Made by a program: the position numbers and the translations under genes. A stretch of DNA of 64,000 bases. Origin: Bradyrhizobium nivariense. GTDB lineage: Bacteria; Pseudomonadota; Alphaproteobacteria; Rhizobiales; Xanthobacteraceae. Shown here piece after piece: positions 1 to 7,914 of the stretch (position 1 is the first letter of the stretch; every line of letters starts with the position of its first letter). The stretch spans positions 1-64,000 of the forward strand of contig NZ_JARVWW010000036.1 of assembly GCF_029846715.1 (NCBI RefSeq), given 5' to 3'. Under the pieces are notes generated by a model. The model worked only from the letters and a program-made list of their open reading frames with translations, ran no database searches and had not been told where the DNA came from.

Positions 1-34
1 GCTTGCGAAGATCCAGAGAATAAGGCTTGCCCAT
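1..34 (-). CDS. IS630-family transposase, N-terminal start only (partial)
   Basis: Only the first 11 codons are in the window, reading MGKPYSLDLRK from an ATG at 34-32. 'KPYSxDLRxR' at the extreme N terminus is typical of IS630-family transposases of rhizobia, where it begins the helix-turn-helix region. The gene continues beyond the left edge. The bases just upstream, about 35-110, should hold the element's terminal repeat and cut the amidohydrolase gene. The call rests on a short peptide, so the family is likely but not certain. Confidence 0.55.
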   Translation of the reverse strand, partial: MGKPYSLDLRK

Positions 35-67
35 CCATGCTGGCCTCCGCCCAGCCAGCATGGTGAA

Positions 68-367
68 TCAGAAACAAGCTGATTTGGGAATCCCAAATCG
101 ATTCAACCTAACCCCATTCCGCTTTAGAAATTTTCGTAACTCGGCTGCTGGCAGGCCAGCAACCACCAGATCCTCGGCAGCATACGACCTGAATAGATAA
201 GCCCAATCGTCGCATGGCAAGGTTCGCGGATGAAGCGCCCCGGAAAGGCGCTGACTTTCCTCAATCAGATGCTCATGGGTGTCCACAAAGGGCGTCTCCT
301 CGACCCATTGTGCGATTTGTCGATCGGAGTCCGTCATTGCCTCCCAGCCAACCGCAGCTCTACTCAT
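68..367 (-). pseudogene. Amidohydrolase-family N-terminal fragment, cut by an IS element
   Basis: About 80 residues look like the start of an amidohydrolase_2-type metal hydrolase. Residues near 29-35 read VDTHEHL, the first metal-binding HxH-type strand, followed by a DDWAYLF...SYAAEDL stretch usual for this family. The ATG at 367 has an AAGGAG-type ribosome site at the right distance, while upstream in-frame codons overlap the preceding transporter gene. After 'LRKFL' the reading turns into about 17 unrelated residues and stops at 68. Family members normally have 350-450 residues, so this is a broken gene, probably interrupted by the IS630-type element at the edge. It was the last gene of the minus-strand uptake operon. 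Confidence 0.6.
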
Positions 368-423
368 TTTTGGCTCCTTGTCCGGCGTTGGCCAGCGGCG
401 CTTCAGGGCCGCGGCTGGCAAGA

Positions 424-1317
424 TCAATTGTTGACGACATCACTGGGATGGGCAACGCGCTCTTTAAGAGCGTCGGTCATTGGGAAGTTGAGATTGATGT
501 TCTTCGGCGGGATCGCAGCCATGAACCACTTGTCGTAGATCTTCGTGAACTCGCCGGAAGCCATGAGCTTAGAGAGAACGTCGTCGATCATCTTTTTGAA
601 GTCGGGATCATCCTTCGAGAACATCAGGCCGTAATAATAAACGGTGCCATAGTTGGATTTTAGGAAGGCGAGGTCAGAAGGGGTCGAATAATCCGCCTTC
701 ATACCAGCCAAGAGAATGTCGGCTTCGACCCACGCCGCTCCACGGCCGGTGGTCAGTAATAGCAACGATTCCGCGTGGTCTTTGGCTTGGGCGATAGTAA
801 GGTTGAGATCGTCATCCTGAGAAATGCCTTTGGCAATGCCGAGAGCATCGGACCCCTGTGTGACGACAATAGTCTTTCCCTTCAAATCTTTCGGTGTCTT
901 GAGTCCGCTCGACACCTTTGTGAGCCAAGCCGTTTGGCTGGCGAAGGTTGAAACGCTGAATGAGACCTGTTCCAGACGCTGCTTGCTGCTGGCAGTGCCG
1001 CCGCACTCGATATCGATTGTACCGTTCTGGATAAGCGGAATACGGTTGGACGAGTTGACCGGCGTAAGCTTTATCTGAAGGTCTGGAGTGCCGAGATCAG
1101 CTTTCAGTCGATCGACGACGTGCGCGCACAGGTCCAGGGAAAAACCAACAGGCTTCTGGTCACCACCGAGATAGGAAAAGGGTATCGAAGCTTCGCGATA
1201 GCCAATGGTGATCGCCCTTTTCGATTTGATGTTGTCGAGCGTTGGACCCGCGTGGGCCGTGGAGCCCGTAAATACGGTGATCGCGGCCGCGGAAAGTAGT
1301 GCAAACATTTTAGCCAT
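424..1317 (-). CDS. Polar amino-acid ABC transporter, periplasmic binding protein (GltI-like)
   Basis: This is a 297-residue family 3 solute-binding protein that would deliver an amino acid, probably an acidic one, to an inner-membrane ABC importer. Residues 1-23 form a Sec signal peptide ending in AHA. The mature part begins with a typical 'LDxIKxxxxITIGYREAxxPFSY' pattern and carries the two-lobe PBP2 fold, with the IECGG segment and an 'ADYSTPSDLAFLKSNYGTVYY'-like second lobe close to GltI. It is followed by the amidohydrolase fragment and preceded by the ATPase gene at 1399, all on the minus strand. The permease partner is truncated, so this transporter is probably not functional from this locus. 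Substrate is inferred from family resemblance. Confidence 0.92.
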   Translation of the reverse strand: MAKMFALLSAAAITVFTGSTAHAGPTLDNIKSKRAITIGYREASIPFSYLGGDQKPVGFSLDLCAHVVDRLKADLGTPDLQIKLTPVNSSNRIPLIQNGTIDIECGGTASSKQRLEQVSFSVSTFASQTAWLTKVSSGLKTPKDLKGKTIVVTQGSDALGIAKGISQDDDLNLTIAQAKDHAESLLLLTTGRGAAWVEADILLAGMKADYSTPSDLAFLKSNYGTVYYYGLMFSKDDPDFKKMIDDVLSKLMASGEFTKIYDKWFMAAIPPKNINLNFPMTDALKERVAHPSDVVNN

Positions 1318-1398
1318 TGCGAATTCCTTTGGTTTAAGTGAGATGTGCCTTATTGGTTCTGGGGTGACGCGTGCCTTAGAGCCGTGCGGGCCGCGACC

Positions 1399-2166
1399 TC
1401 AGCGAATGATTTGCTTGAGGAAGGCCTTCGCACGTTCGGTCTTCGGTGCGCGAAAGAAGGTGATCGGATCGCCCTCTTCCACGATTGAGCCGCAATCCAT
1501 GAAGACCACACGATCTGCAACTTCGCGCGCAAAACCCATTTCGTGCGTGACGCAGACCATCGTCATCCCGTCCTGCGCGAGCTCAACCATTGTTTCGAGG
1601 ACCTCCTTGACCATTTCCGGGTCGAGAGCAGAAGTCGGCTCGTCGAACAGCATGATCTTTGGCTGCATGCACAAGGCGCGAGCTATAGCGACACGCTGCT
1701 GCTGACCGCCCGACAATTGCGACGGATACTTTTGGGCCTGATCGTGGATCCGGACCTTCCTCAGCAACACCATCGCCCGGTCACGTGCTTCGGACTCAGA
1801 AAGACCCCTGACTTTCATCGGAGCTAACATGCAATTTTCGAGCACCGAGAGATGCGGAAACAGGTTGAAGCTCTGAAAGACCATGCCGACTTCACAGCGG
1901 ACGCTGTTGATATCGCGGATCCGATCTGTCAGTTCGATCCCATCGACGACTATTCGGCCGGAATCGTGCTTTTCGATATGATTGATGCAGCGGAGCAAGG
2001 TCGACTTTCCCGAACCCGACGGCCCGCAGAGCACAATCTTATCTCCTTTTGTGACGTTGATGTTGATGTCGCTCAGGGCATTGAAGCTGCCGAACCGCTT
2101 GACGAGGTGCTCTACGATAACCATCGGAAACTGGTCGCCTGGGCTAACTGCGCGCTCTTGCTGCAT
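1399..2166 (-). CDS. Amino-acid ABC transporter ATP-binding protein (GlnQ/GltL-like)
   Basis: This 255-residue ATPase powers the amino-acid importer. Walker A (GPSGSGKST) lies near residue 48, the signature LSGGQQQRVAIARA near 150, Walker B plus D-loop (IMLFDEPTSALD) near 170, and the switch His in VTHEMG near 205. This matches the usual PAAT ATPase length of 240-255. The ATG at 2166 was chosen because a CCGGAGACC ribosome site lies directly upstream; the reading frame is open further 5' but that part overlaps the permease in another frame. The gene is 56 bases downstream of the permease remnant and upstream of the binding-protein gene. All catalytic motifs are intact. Confidence 0.95.
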   Translation of the reverse strand: MQQERAVSPGDQFPMVIVEHLVKRFGSFNALSDININVTKGDKIVLCGPSGSGKSTLLRCINHIEKHDSGRIVVDGIELTDRIRDINSVRCEVGMVFQSFNLFPHLSVLENCMLAPMKVRGLSESEARDRAMVLLRKVRIHDQAQKYPSQLSGGQQQRVAIARALCMQPKIMLFDEPTSALDPEMVKEVLETMVELAQDGMTMVCVTHEMGFAREVADRVVFMDCGSIVEEGDPITFFRAPKTERAKAFLKQIIR

Positions 2167-2222
2167 GCTGGTCTCCGGTTGTAGACCCCAAAGGAATGAC
2201 GGGCCCTCAGATAATCGATTGA

Positions 2223-2588
2223 CTATCGGTGGGCGCCCGCGATCGCGTACCTCTTGCGGAGAGAGGTGACGAACTGGGACGCGGCGGAACTTATGATGAG
2301 ATAAACAACGGCCACTGCGAGGTACATCTCGACAAGGCGACCGTTGAGCTGTGCGAGCTTCGAAGCCGCACCAAGGAGATCGGTGAGCGATAGGACGTAG
2401 ACGAGGGACGTATCCTGAAAAAGAATGATGGTCTGGCTCAGTATGATCGGGCTGGCGACCCGAAATACCTGTGGTAGGACGACGTGGCGATACGTATCGA
2501 ATGTCGACAAGGCGAGAGCCTGGCAAGCCTCGAATTGCCCTTTGTTGACTGCGCGCAACCCGACGCGGATGATTTCCGAATAATAGGC
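2223..2588 (-). pseudogene. Amino-acid ABC transporter permease, C-terminal half only (GltK/GltJ-like)
   Basis: The 121 remaining residues carry the EAA loop of a PAAT permease (AYYSEIIRxGL...GQFEACQALAL, followed by YRHVVLPQVFR) and two membrane helices, with a natural C terminus RKRYAIAG. Normal permeases have about 220 residues, so the first helices and the start are missing. The break falls exactly at base 2588/2589, the outer end of the IS21 element, whose terminal TGTCAT supplies an accidental ATG. No duplicate of the flanking bases is seen on the other side of the IS. The N-terminal half was therefore lost rather than moved to the far side of the insertion. Confidence 0.88.
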
Positions 2589-2615
2589 TGTCATTCGGCC
2601 TGCAATATTGACCCC
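2589..2615 (+). repeat. IS21 left terminal inverted repeat
   Basis: Left end, starting TGTCATTCGGCC and closing with TTGACCCC. It matches the reverse complement of 5041-5067 at 22 of 27 positions. A second internal copy of the TTGACCCC block lies at about 2640-2652. Confidence 0.9.
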
Positions 2616-2702
2616 CTAAGCCGGGGGATCGGCGTCCAAAATTGACCCCCTATAGATTGGGCTGTTGCGCTGCCTGCTTTGTAACGAAGCAGGTGGTCGG
2701 GG

Positions 2703-4202
2703 ATGCTGATCGTGGAGACGATTGCGCGGATACGGCGCGAGCACTTCATCAAGGGCAAGACGATCAAGGAGATCGCCCGTGACCTGAAGGTGTCGCGGAA
2801 CACGGTCCGGAAGGTGCTGAGGTCGGGAGAGACCTCATTCGAGTACGAGCGTGTTGTCCAGCCGCGACCAAAGCTGGGAAGATGGGCAGCAGAGCTCGAC
2901 GGATTGCTGGCGGGGAATGCGGTCAAGGCTGCTCGCGAGCAACTGACGTTGATCCGGATCTTCGAAGAGCTGCGCGGGCGCGGCTATGACGGCGGTTATG
3001 ATGCCGTGCGCCGTTACGCCAGGCGATGGAACCAGGAGCGCGGACAATCGACCGCTGCAGCCTATGTCCCGCTGAGCTTTGCGCCTGGAGAAGCCTATCA
3101 GTTCGACTGGAGCCACGAGGTGGTTCTGCTGAATGGCGTGACGGTGATGGTGAAGGCCGCCCATGTCCGGCTCTGCCACAGCCGCATGCTGTTTGTGCGG
3201 TGCTATCCGCGCGAGACGCAGGAGATGGTGTTCGACGCCCACGACCGGGCGTTCGCCCTGTTCAAGGGCACCTGCGGACGCGGCATCTACGACAACATGA
3301 AGACCGCGGTGGAGACGATCTTCGTCGGCAAAGGACGTCTCTATAATCGCCGCTTCCTGCAGATGTGCAGCCACTATCTCGTCGATCCGGTCGCCTGCAC
3401 GCCGGCGTCGGGCTGGGAGAAGGGCCAGGTTGAGAATCAGGTCGGGCTGGTGCGCGAACGATTCTTCACACCACGGCTGCGGTTCAAAACCCTGGACGAG
3501 CTGAACGCCTGGCTGCTGGACAAATGCATCGCCTACGCCAAAGCCCATCGCCACCCGGAACTGGCCGAACAGACGGTCTGGGAGGTGTTCGAGGCGGAAC
3601 GGCCAAAACTCGTTCCCTATGCCGGCCGGTTCGACGGATTCCACGCGGTATCGGCATCGGTCTCGAAGACCTGCCTGGTGCGCTTCGACAACAACAAGTA
3701 CTCGGTCACGGCCAGCGCCGTCGGGCGGCCGGTCGAGGTTCACGCCTATGCCGACCGCATCGTAATCCGCCAGGACGGACGCATTGTTGCCGAGCATCCG
3801 CGCTCATTCGGCCGCGGCGAGACGACCTACGATCCCTGGCATTACGTGCCGGTGCTGGCTCGCAAACCTGGCGCCTTGCGCAACGGCGCTCCCTTCAAGG
3901 ACTGGGTACTGCCGGCGGCAATCGAACGTGTACGGCGCAAGCTCGCCGGCGCCGACGATGGCAATCGGCAGATGGTCGACATCCTCAACGCGGTTCTGAC
4001 CGACGGTCTGCCGGCCGTCGAGGCGGCCTGTGCCGAGGCGATCGCCCACGGCGTCCATTCCGCCGATGTCGTTCTCAACATCCTCGCCCGCCAGCGTGAT
4101 CCTGCGCCACCAGCCAACATCCTCACACCGGCTGCGCTGACATTGCGCCATGCCCCGATCGCCGACTGTGCCCGTTACGACAACCTCAGGAGAACCAGCT
4201 AA
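2703..4202 (+). CDS. istA: IS21-family transposase IstA
   Basis: IstA is the DDE recombinase that cuts and joins the element's ends. The 499-residue protein starts with a helix-turn-helix (IKEIARDLKVSRNTVRKVL, residues 21-39). It then has the rve-type core with D135 (FDWS), D197 (YDNMK) and E244 (GQVENQVG) as the likely catalytic triad, and a C-terminal Mu-transposase-like beta barrel around residues 310-400. Length is normal for the family. It begins at an ATG about 114 bases inside the left end and its stop overlaps the istB start. No frameshift or internal stop was seen. Confidence 0.95.
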   Translation: MLIVETIARIRREHFIKGKTIKEIARDLKVSRNTVRKVLRSGETSFEYERVVQPRPKLGRWAAELDGLLAGNAVKAAREQLTLIRIFEELRGRGYDGGYDAVRRYARRWNQERGQSTAAAYVPLSFAPGEAYQFDWSHEVVLLNGVTVMVKAAHVRLCHSRMLFVRCYPRETQEMVFDAHDRAFALFKGTCGRGIYDNMKTAVETIFVGKGRLYNRRFLQMCSHYLVDPVACTPASGWEKGQVENQVGLVRERFFTPRLRFKTLDELNAWLLDKCIAYAKAHRHPELAEQTVWEVFEAERPKLVPYAGRFDGFHAVSASVSKTCLVRFDNNKYSVTASAVGRPVEVHAYADRIVIRQDGRIVAEHPRSFGRGETTYDPWHYVPVLARKPGALRNGAPFKDWVLPAAIERVRRKLAGADDGNRQMVDILNAVLTDGLPAVEAACAEAIAHGVHSADVVLNILARQRDPAPPANILTPAALTLRHAPIADCARYDNLRRTS

Positions 4203-5065
4203 TGGAACGTACTCAACTGTTCGACCTCATGGGTGAGCTCAAGCTTTACGGCATGAAGGCCGCCTTCGACGAGATCATGGCGACCGCCATCAAGCGCCAG
4301 CACGAACCCCAGCGCATTGTCGGCGACCTGCTTAACGCCGAGATCAACGAGAAGCAGGCCCGCTCGATCAAATACCAGCTCACCATCGCCAAGCTGCCGC
4401 TTGCCAAGGACCTTGAGGACTTCCAGTTCGAGGGCACACCTATCAACCAGACCCTGATCAATGATCTCGCCGGCGGCGGCTTCATCGCCCAACAACGCAA
4501 TACCGTTCTGGTCGGCGGTACCGGAACCGGCAAGACCCATCTGGCCATCGCCATTGCCAGAAGCTGCATCCGATCCGGGGCTCGCGGCCGCTTCTACAAT
4601 GTCGTCGACCTCGTCAACCGCCTGGAGATCGAGACCCGCAACGGACGGCAGGGTCGTGTCGCCGAGCATTTGACCCGGATGGACTTCATCGTTCTCGACG
4701 AGCTCGGCTACCTGCCGTTCGCTCAATCCGGCGGCCAGCTTCTGTTCCATCTCGTCAGCCGGCTCTACGAGCGCACATCCATCGTCGTCACCACCAATCT
4801 CGCCTTCGGCGAATGGCCCAGCGTGTTCGGCGATGCCAAGATGACGACCGCGCTGCTCGACCGCCTGACCCACCATTGCGACATCGTCGAAACCGGCAAC
4901 GACAGCTGGCGCTTCAAAAGCCGCGACGACGATCACACGACCCGCGCTCGTCTCGTCTCCGCAATCCCGGCCAGCTCCGACGAGACGAGCGCTACCACCA
5001 AATCGCGCCGTTCAAAGGGGTCAAAATTGGACGCCGATGCGGGGTCAAATTTGAACGCCGATTGA
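4202..5065 (+). CDS. istB: IS21-family helper ATPase IstB
   Basis: IstB is the DnaA/DnaC-like AAA+ ATPase that selects target DNA and stimulates IstA. Walker A (GGTGTGKT) lies at residues 105-112 and Walker B (FIVLDELGYLPF) near 162-173. The ATG overlaps the istA stop codon as TAATG, which implies translational coupling. At 287 residues it is slightly longer than the usual 250-265 because the last 40 or so residues read through the right terminal repeat and stop two bases before the element's end. Confidence 0.95.
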   Translation: MERTQLFDLMGELKLYGMKAAFDEIMATAIKRQHEPQRIVGDLLNAEINEKQARSIKYQLTIAKLPLAKDLEDFQFEGTPINQTLINDLAGGGFIAQQRNTVLVGGTGTGKTHLAIAIARSCIRSGARGRFYNVVDLVNRLEIETRNGRQGRVAEHLTRMDFIVLDELGYLPFAQSGGQLLFHLVSRLYERTSIVVTTNLAFGEWPSVFGDAKMTTALLDRLTHHCDIVETGNDSWRFKSRDDDHTTRARLVSAIPASSDETSATTKSRRSKGSKLDADAGSNLNAD

Positions 5066-6213
5066 CATGACGTGTTTGACTGGCGTCCGCGGATGAGATG
5101 CACCAGACGGTCCACATCGTCGACCGTGTTGAACATGCCGAACGATACACGGATGCCGTCGCGCTCCGGAGAAACACGCACCCCATTCTCTTCGAAGTAG
5201 CTGAGCCATTCTGTCGCGGGCAGACTAACGACGTAGATGTGGGGCGAGCGATGTTGCCGCTGACGCGGACCGACGAGACTGAGGTCGAGCTCGTCCAGTT
5301 GGGCGATGAGATGATCGCCCAGATCGAAGCAATGGTTCTGAATGTTCTTCACGCCGATCTGCTCGATCATGTCGAGCGAGGCTCCGAGCGCGTGAATTGC
5401 AGGAAGGTTGAAGTTTCCCAGCTCGAAGCGTCGTGCGGTGGGCGAGGGAGTCAAGCGGTCCGGGCAAGCGATAAGGTTGTGAGGAATCTCCGCCAAACTG
5501 GCAGCGGCAAGATAGGGAGGCTCCAGTTCCTTCAGTGTCTTGTTCCAATAGAGCAATCCGAGACCTTGAGGAACGAGCAATCCCTTGTGACTCCCTGAGC
5601 CAACGAAGGTTGCCTGGATGGCCTTCGCGTCGATTGGAACGACCCCGATTGCCTGCATGACGTCGACGACGAAGTAGAGCTTCTTGTCCGCGCAAAGAGC
5701 GCCGATGCCCTCGATGTCGAAGCGATGTCCGGCGTGGAAGGTGACGTGCGAGAGCGAGATCGCGCGGGTCTTCTCATCGAGGTGTGGAAGGAAAGTGTCG
5801 GCATTTACGACGTCCGTCATCGGAAGGAAGTCGATCTGGACGCCCTTCTTCTTCAAATTGAGGAAGGCGTAGGCATTGTTTGGATGATCCCCGTGGATCA
5901 TCAAAACCTTGTCGCCGGCTCGCAGAGGCAGCGCGTTCGCCGCGATGTTCATGCTTTCCGATGTGTTCTTCGTGAAGGCAATTTCGTCGGCCGACACGCC
6001 AAGGAAACGGGCGACCTTGGCACGCGTTTGCTCAACCCGATCGAGCCACACGCTTTTCGGTCCGGCCGTCTCCAATCCTTCACGAAGGAAGGATTCGATC
6101 GCCGCCATTACGGGACGCGAGAGCGGCGTCTGGAAACCGGAGTCGAGGTAAACCATCCTTTCGGCTGCCGGGAACTCCTTGCGCACAGCTTCCACGTCGT
6201 AGTGACGAGACAT
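4933..6213 (-). CDS. PLP-dependent class V aminotransferase, 3' end replaced by IS21 sequence
   Basis: The enzyme belongs to the aminotransferase class V / cysteine desulfurase-like fold. Visible are the N-terminal 'YLDSGFQTPLSRPV' entry, a TKNTSESMN cofactor-phosphate region near residue 80, a VVDVMQAIG strand with the PLP-contacting Asp, and SGSHKGLLVPQG around the Schiff-base Lys near residue 205. The ATG at 6213 is preceded by AAGGAG at 7 bases; the ATG six bases upstream is too close to that site. The host-derived part ends at base 5068 (382 residues). The last 44 residues come from the IS21 end and stop at 4933. The fold looks nearly complete, so activity is possible. Specific substrate unknown; a divergent IclR regulator lies upstream. 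Confidence 0.88.
   Translation of the reverse strand: MSRHYDVEAVRKEFPAAERMVYLDSGFQTPLSRPVMAAIESFLREGLETAGPKSVWLDRVEQTRAKVARFLGVSADEIAFTKNTSESMNIAANALPLRAGDKVLMIHGDHPNNAYAFLNLKKKGVQIDFLPMTDVVNADTFLPHLDEKTRAISLSHVTFHAGHRFDIEGIGALCADKKLYFVVDVMQAIGVVPIDAKAIQATFVGSGSHKGLLVPQGLGLLYWNKTLKELEPPYLAAASLAEIPHNLIACPDRLTPSPTARRFELGNFNLPAIHALGASLDMIEQIGVKNIQNHCFDLGDHLIAQLDELDLSLVGPRQRQHRSPHIYVVSLPATEWLSYFEENGVRVSPERDGIRVSFGMFNTVDDVDRLVHLIRGRQSNTSCQSAFKFDPASASNFDPFERRDLVVALVSSELAGIAETRRARVV
5041..5067 (-). repeat. IS21 right terminal inverted repeat
   Basis: Right end. Read on the minus strand it begins TGTCAATCGGCG and ends TTGACCCC. It shares its first 12 bases exactly with the left end of the 92-bp element at 33466, which links that element to IS21-type ends. 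Confidence 0.9.
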
Positions 6214-6384
6214 TCCCATCTCCTTTTTGGACGCGTCGCCCCAGACCAGTCGAAATCGGGGCCCAGCCGCCGGTCCACACCACGCGTATGCAGTGCACAA
6301 ATTCCGATCAGCGGGCGGCAAGGCTAACGATATGAGCAAACGCGCAATTCGTCCAAGGTAATTGTCATAATTCAGTAGTAATAA

Positions 6385-6392
6385 TTCCGGAA
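6385..6392. promoter_or_regulatory. Palindrome TTCCGGAA, possible IclR operator
   Basis: A perfect 8-bp dyad lies in an AT-rich stretch between the divergent aminotransferase (start 6213) and IclR gene (start 6425), 32 bases before the regulator's ATG. TTCC/GGAA half-sites are usual for IclR-family operators, and a longer TTCC...GGAA palindrome stands before the second IclR gene of this window. Autoregulation is an inference. Confidence 0.4.
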
Positions 6393-6424
6393 AATGATAA
6401 TACCGTTGTCTGAGGAGCATCGAG

Positions 6425-7231
6425 ATGGCGGAGCAAGAAAAGACGGCCGGGCCTCTCGACCGGGCATTTGCGATCGTTGGGTACGTCGCCAATCAAACGA
6501 AGGCCGTCTCGGTCGCGGAGATCGCGAACGGCCTTTTGTTGCCCGTTCCGACGGCGCATCGGCTCGTCGGAAACTTGGAAGAGCGCGGTCTCCTTCAGAA
6601 GGCGCTTGGATCGAAGCGCTACGTGGTGGGCAATCACTTGGTCACGCTGTCGGCCAAAGTAATCGGAGCGGCTTTTCGCACCGCGCGGCGGCATGAGGTG
6701 CTCCGCACGGTTGCCGGCGAGCTCGGCGAACAATGCGAGATCGGCGTCGTGCGCGACAACGTCGTCGCTTACGTCGACAGCGTGCGCGTATCCCAACCGC
6801 AGGGGCTTCAATTCAATCCCGGGGAGGCTGCTCCACTCCACTGCACCTCGACTGGAAAAATCTACATGAGCCGGCTACCCGAGAGAGCGCGTGAGAGATT
6901 ATGCCGTTCGCTCGCCCTGACGCCGTACACCGATAACACTATCGTGGATTGCGACACCCTCCTTAAGCTTCTCGAGGAGACCCGCCATCGCGGTTGGGCC
7001 AAGACCAATGAGGAGTACGTGAAAGGTGTCGTCGGCTGCGCAGTTCCCATCGTTTCCGCGGACCGAGAGCTGATAGCCTGCCTTGGCGTATCGGTGCCCG
7101 TGGCGCGAGTCAGCTTTGCAGAGCTTGATCGTTTCATCCCTCCTCTTCAAAGAGCCGCCGTGCTCCTGTCGCAAACCATCCTTCAGACTGACAGTGAGGA
7201 CCTCGGGGATAGGTGTGAGAGTGGCAAGTGA
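6425..7231 (+). CDS. IclR-family transcriptional regulator
   Basis: A 268-residue regulator with an N-terminal winged helix (about residues 10-70; recognition region AEIANGLLLPVPTAHRLVGNLEERGLL) and a C-terminal effector domain (about 85-250). The latter contains typical PGEAAPLHCTSTGK and GCAVPIV segments. The ATG at 6425 follows a GAGGAGC-type site. It is transcribed away from the aminotransferase gene and probably controls that gene and the amino-acid uptake genes beyond the IS21 element. The gene is intact. The ligand is unknown; these proteins usually bind small carboxylates or amino-acid breakdown products. Confidence 0.93.
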   Translation: MAEQEKTAGPLDRAFAIVGYVANQTKAVSVAEIANGLLLPVPTAHRLVGNLEERGLLQKALGSKRYVVGNHLVTLSAKVIGAAFRTARRHEVLRTVAGELGEQCEIGVVRDNVVAYVDSVRVSQPQGLQFNPGEAAPLHCTSTGKIYMSRLPERARERLCRSLALTPYTDNTIVDCDTLLKLLEETRHRGWAKTNEEYVKGVVGCAVPIVSADRELIACLGVSVPVARVSFAELDRFIPPLQRAAVLLSQTILQTDSEDLGDRCESGK

Positions 7232-7400
7232 CAGCACTGTCGCGGCTGCAAATGCTCGGTAGTTGCAGGACATCGGAAAGTTCCCCCAAAGTGTGACAAG
7301 ATATGACCAAGTCTGACAGCAAGCTGGCGCAGTCCGAACGATGGCCACATTGTGGTGCAGCGTAAAAATCTTATTGGGAGACGGGTAGCATCAGTTTAAC

Positions 7401-7420
7401 AGCGGGTTGTCCCGCTTTTT
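7401..7420 (+). terminator. Rho-independent terminator
   Basis: Six-base stem AGCGGG/CCCGCT with loop TTGT is followed directly by a run of T. It lies 170 bases after the IclR stop on the same strand. The rest of the 7232-7608 gap shows no convincing gene; it is AT-richer than its surroundings. Confidence 0.7.
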
Positions 7421-7608
7421 GCAGCACGTCACTTGGAGATGATGCTGTGACATGGACACTGCTCGGAATAATTGATTAGTTTGTTGATCGACGAAGATAA
7501 GATGTGTCGTGATATCGTTAAGGCAGAACAGGCCATCTTTCGCGACTACAAAAAAAATACATTTGGTGATTCTTGAATATGCAATCTCACGTCGACTAGG
7601 ATCGGGCT

Positions 7609-7914
7609 TTGCGCGGGCGCATTCTAAGTTTTTATGCTAATCTAAGCACGGTCGGCTTCGACAATAGCTTCCGCTATATAGAGGACGGCGTCGTCCTTGT
7701 GGCAGGCGGACGGATAACCGCTGTCGACGAGGCCAGTTTATTACTGCCCGGCAAACGGCCGGGGCTACCGATCGATGATCAACGTGGAAAGCTAATTCTT
7801 CCCGGTGTTATCGACACCCATAGCCGCATGCGGCGGCTCAAGAATGAACTGCTTGAGATCGTTGCCGGCAACCACCACAATCACGAACTTCAGCTTTCCA
7901 TCTTCATTCATTAG
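7609..7914 (+). pseudogene. Guanine deaminase N-terminal fragment
   Basis: About 74 residues match the N-terminal cap and first metal strand of guanine deaminase: SFRYIEDGVVLV, then IDDQRGKLILPG and VIDTH. In intact GuaD the last motif continues as DTHIH with the two zinc-binding His. Here the second His is missing and homology ends near base 7830, after which the frame only reads the antisense of the PepSY gene until a stop at 7914. The start is a TTG at 7609 or slightly upstream, with no strong ribosome site. More than 350 residues are lost. It overlaps the 3' end of the convergent PepSY gene, so a rearrangement joined the two. Confidence 0.7.

Larger units (their letters stand above)
2589..5067 (+). 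mobile_element. Complete IS21-family insertion sequence (istA + istB)
   Basis: The element is 2,479 bp, bounded by 27-bp imperfect inverted repeats (22 of 27 match) that begin TGTCA. Inside each end the motif ATCGGCGTCCAA-W-W-TTGACCCC recurs, giving the multiple terminal transposase-binding sites typical of IS21. It encodes IstA and IstB overlapping by TAATG. Both proteins are full length with catalytic motifs, so the element looks competent. No direct target repeat flanks it: the left side ends in AATAATAGGC and the right side begins TGACGTGTTT. That fits an adjacent deletion or recombination between two copies rather than simple insertion. Confidence 0.93.

Noticed and set aside
2835..3797. 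320-codon minus-strand frame inside istA
   Set aside because: Fully covered by istA with its DDE triad; no own ribosome site or family.
6899..7348. Minus-strand frame with a signal-peptide-like start near 7273
   Set aside because: Most of it is antisense to the end of the IclR gene; the hydrophobic start is short, and no ribosome site or family was seen.
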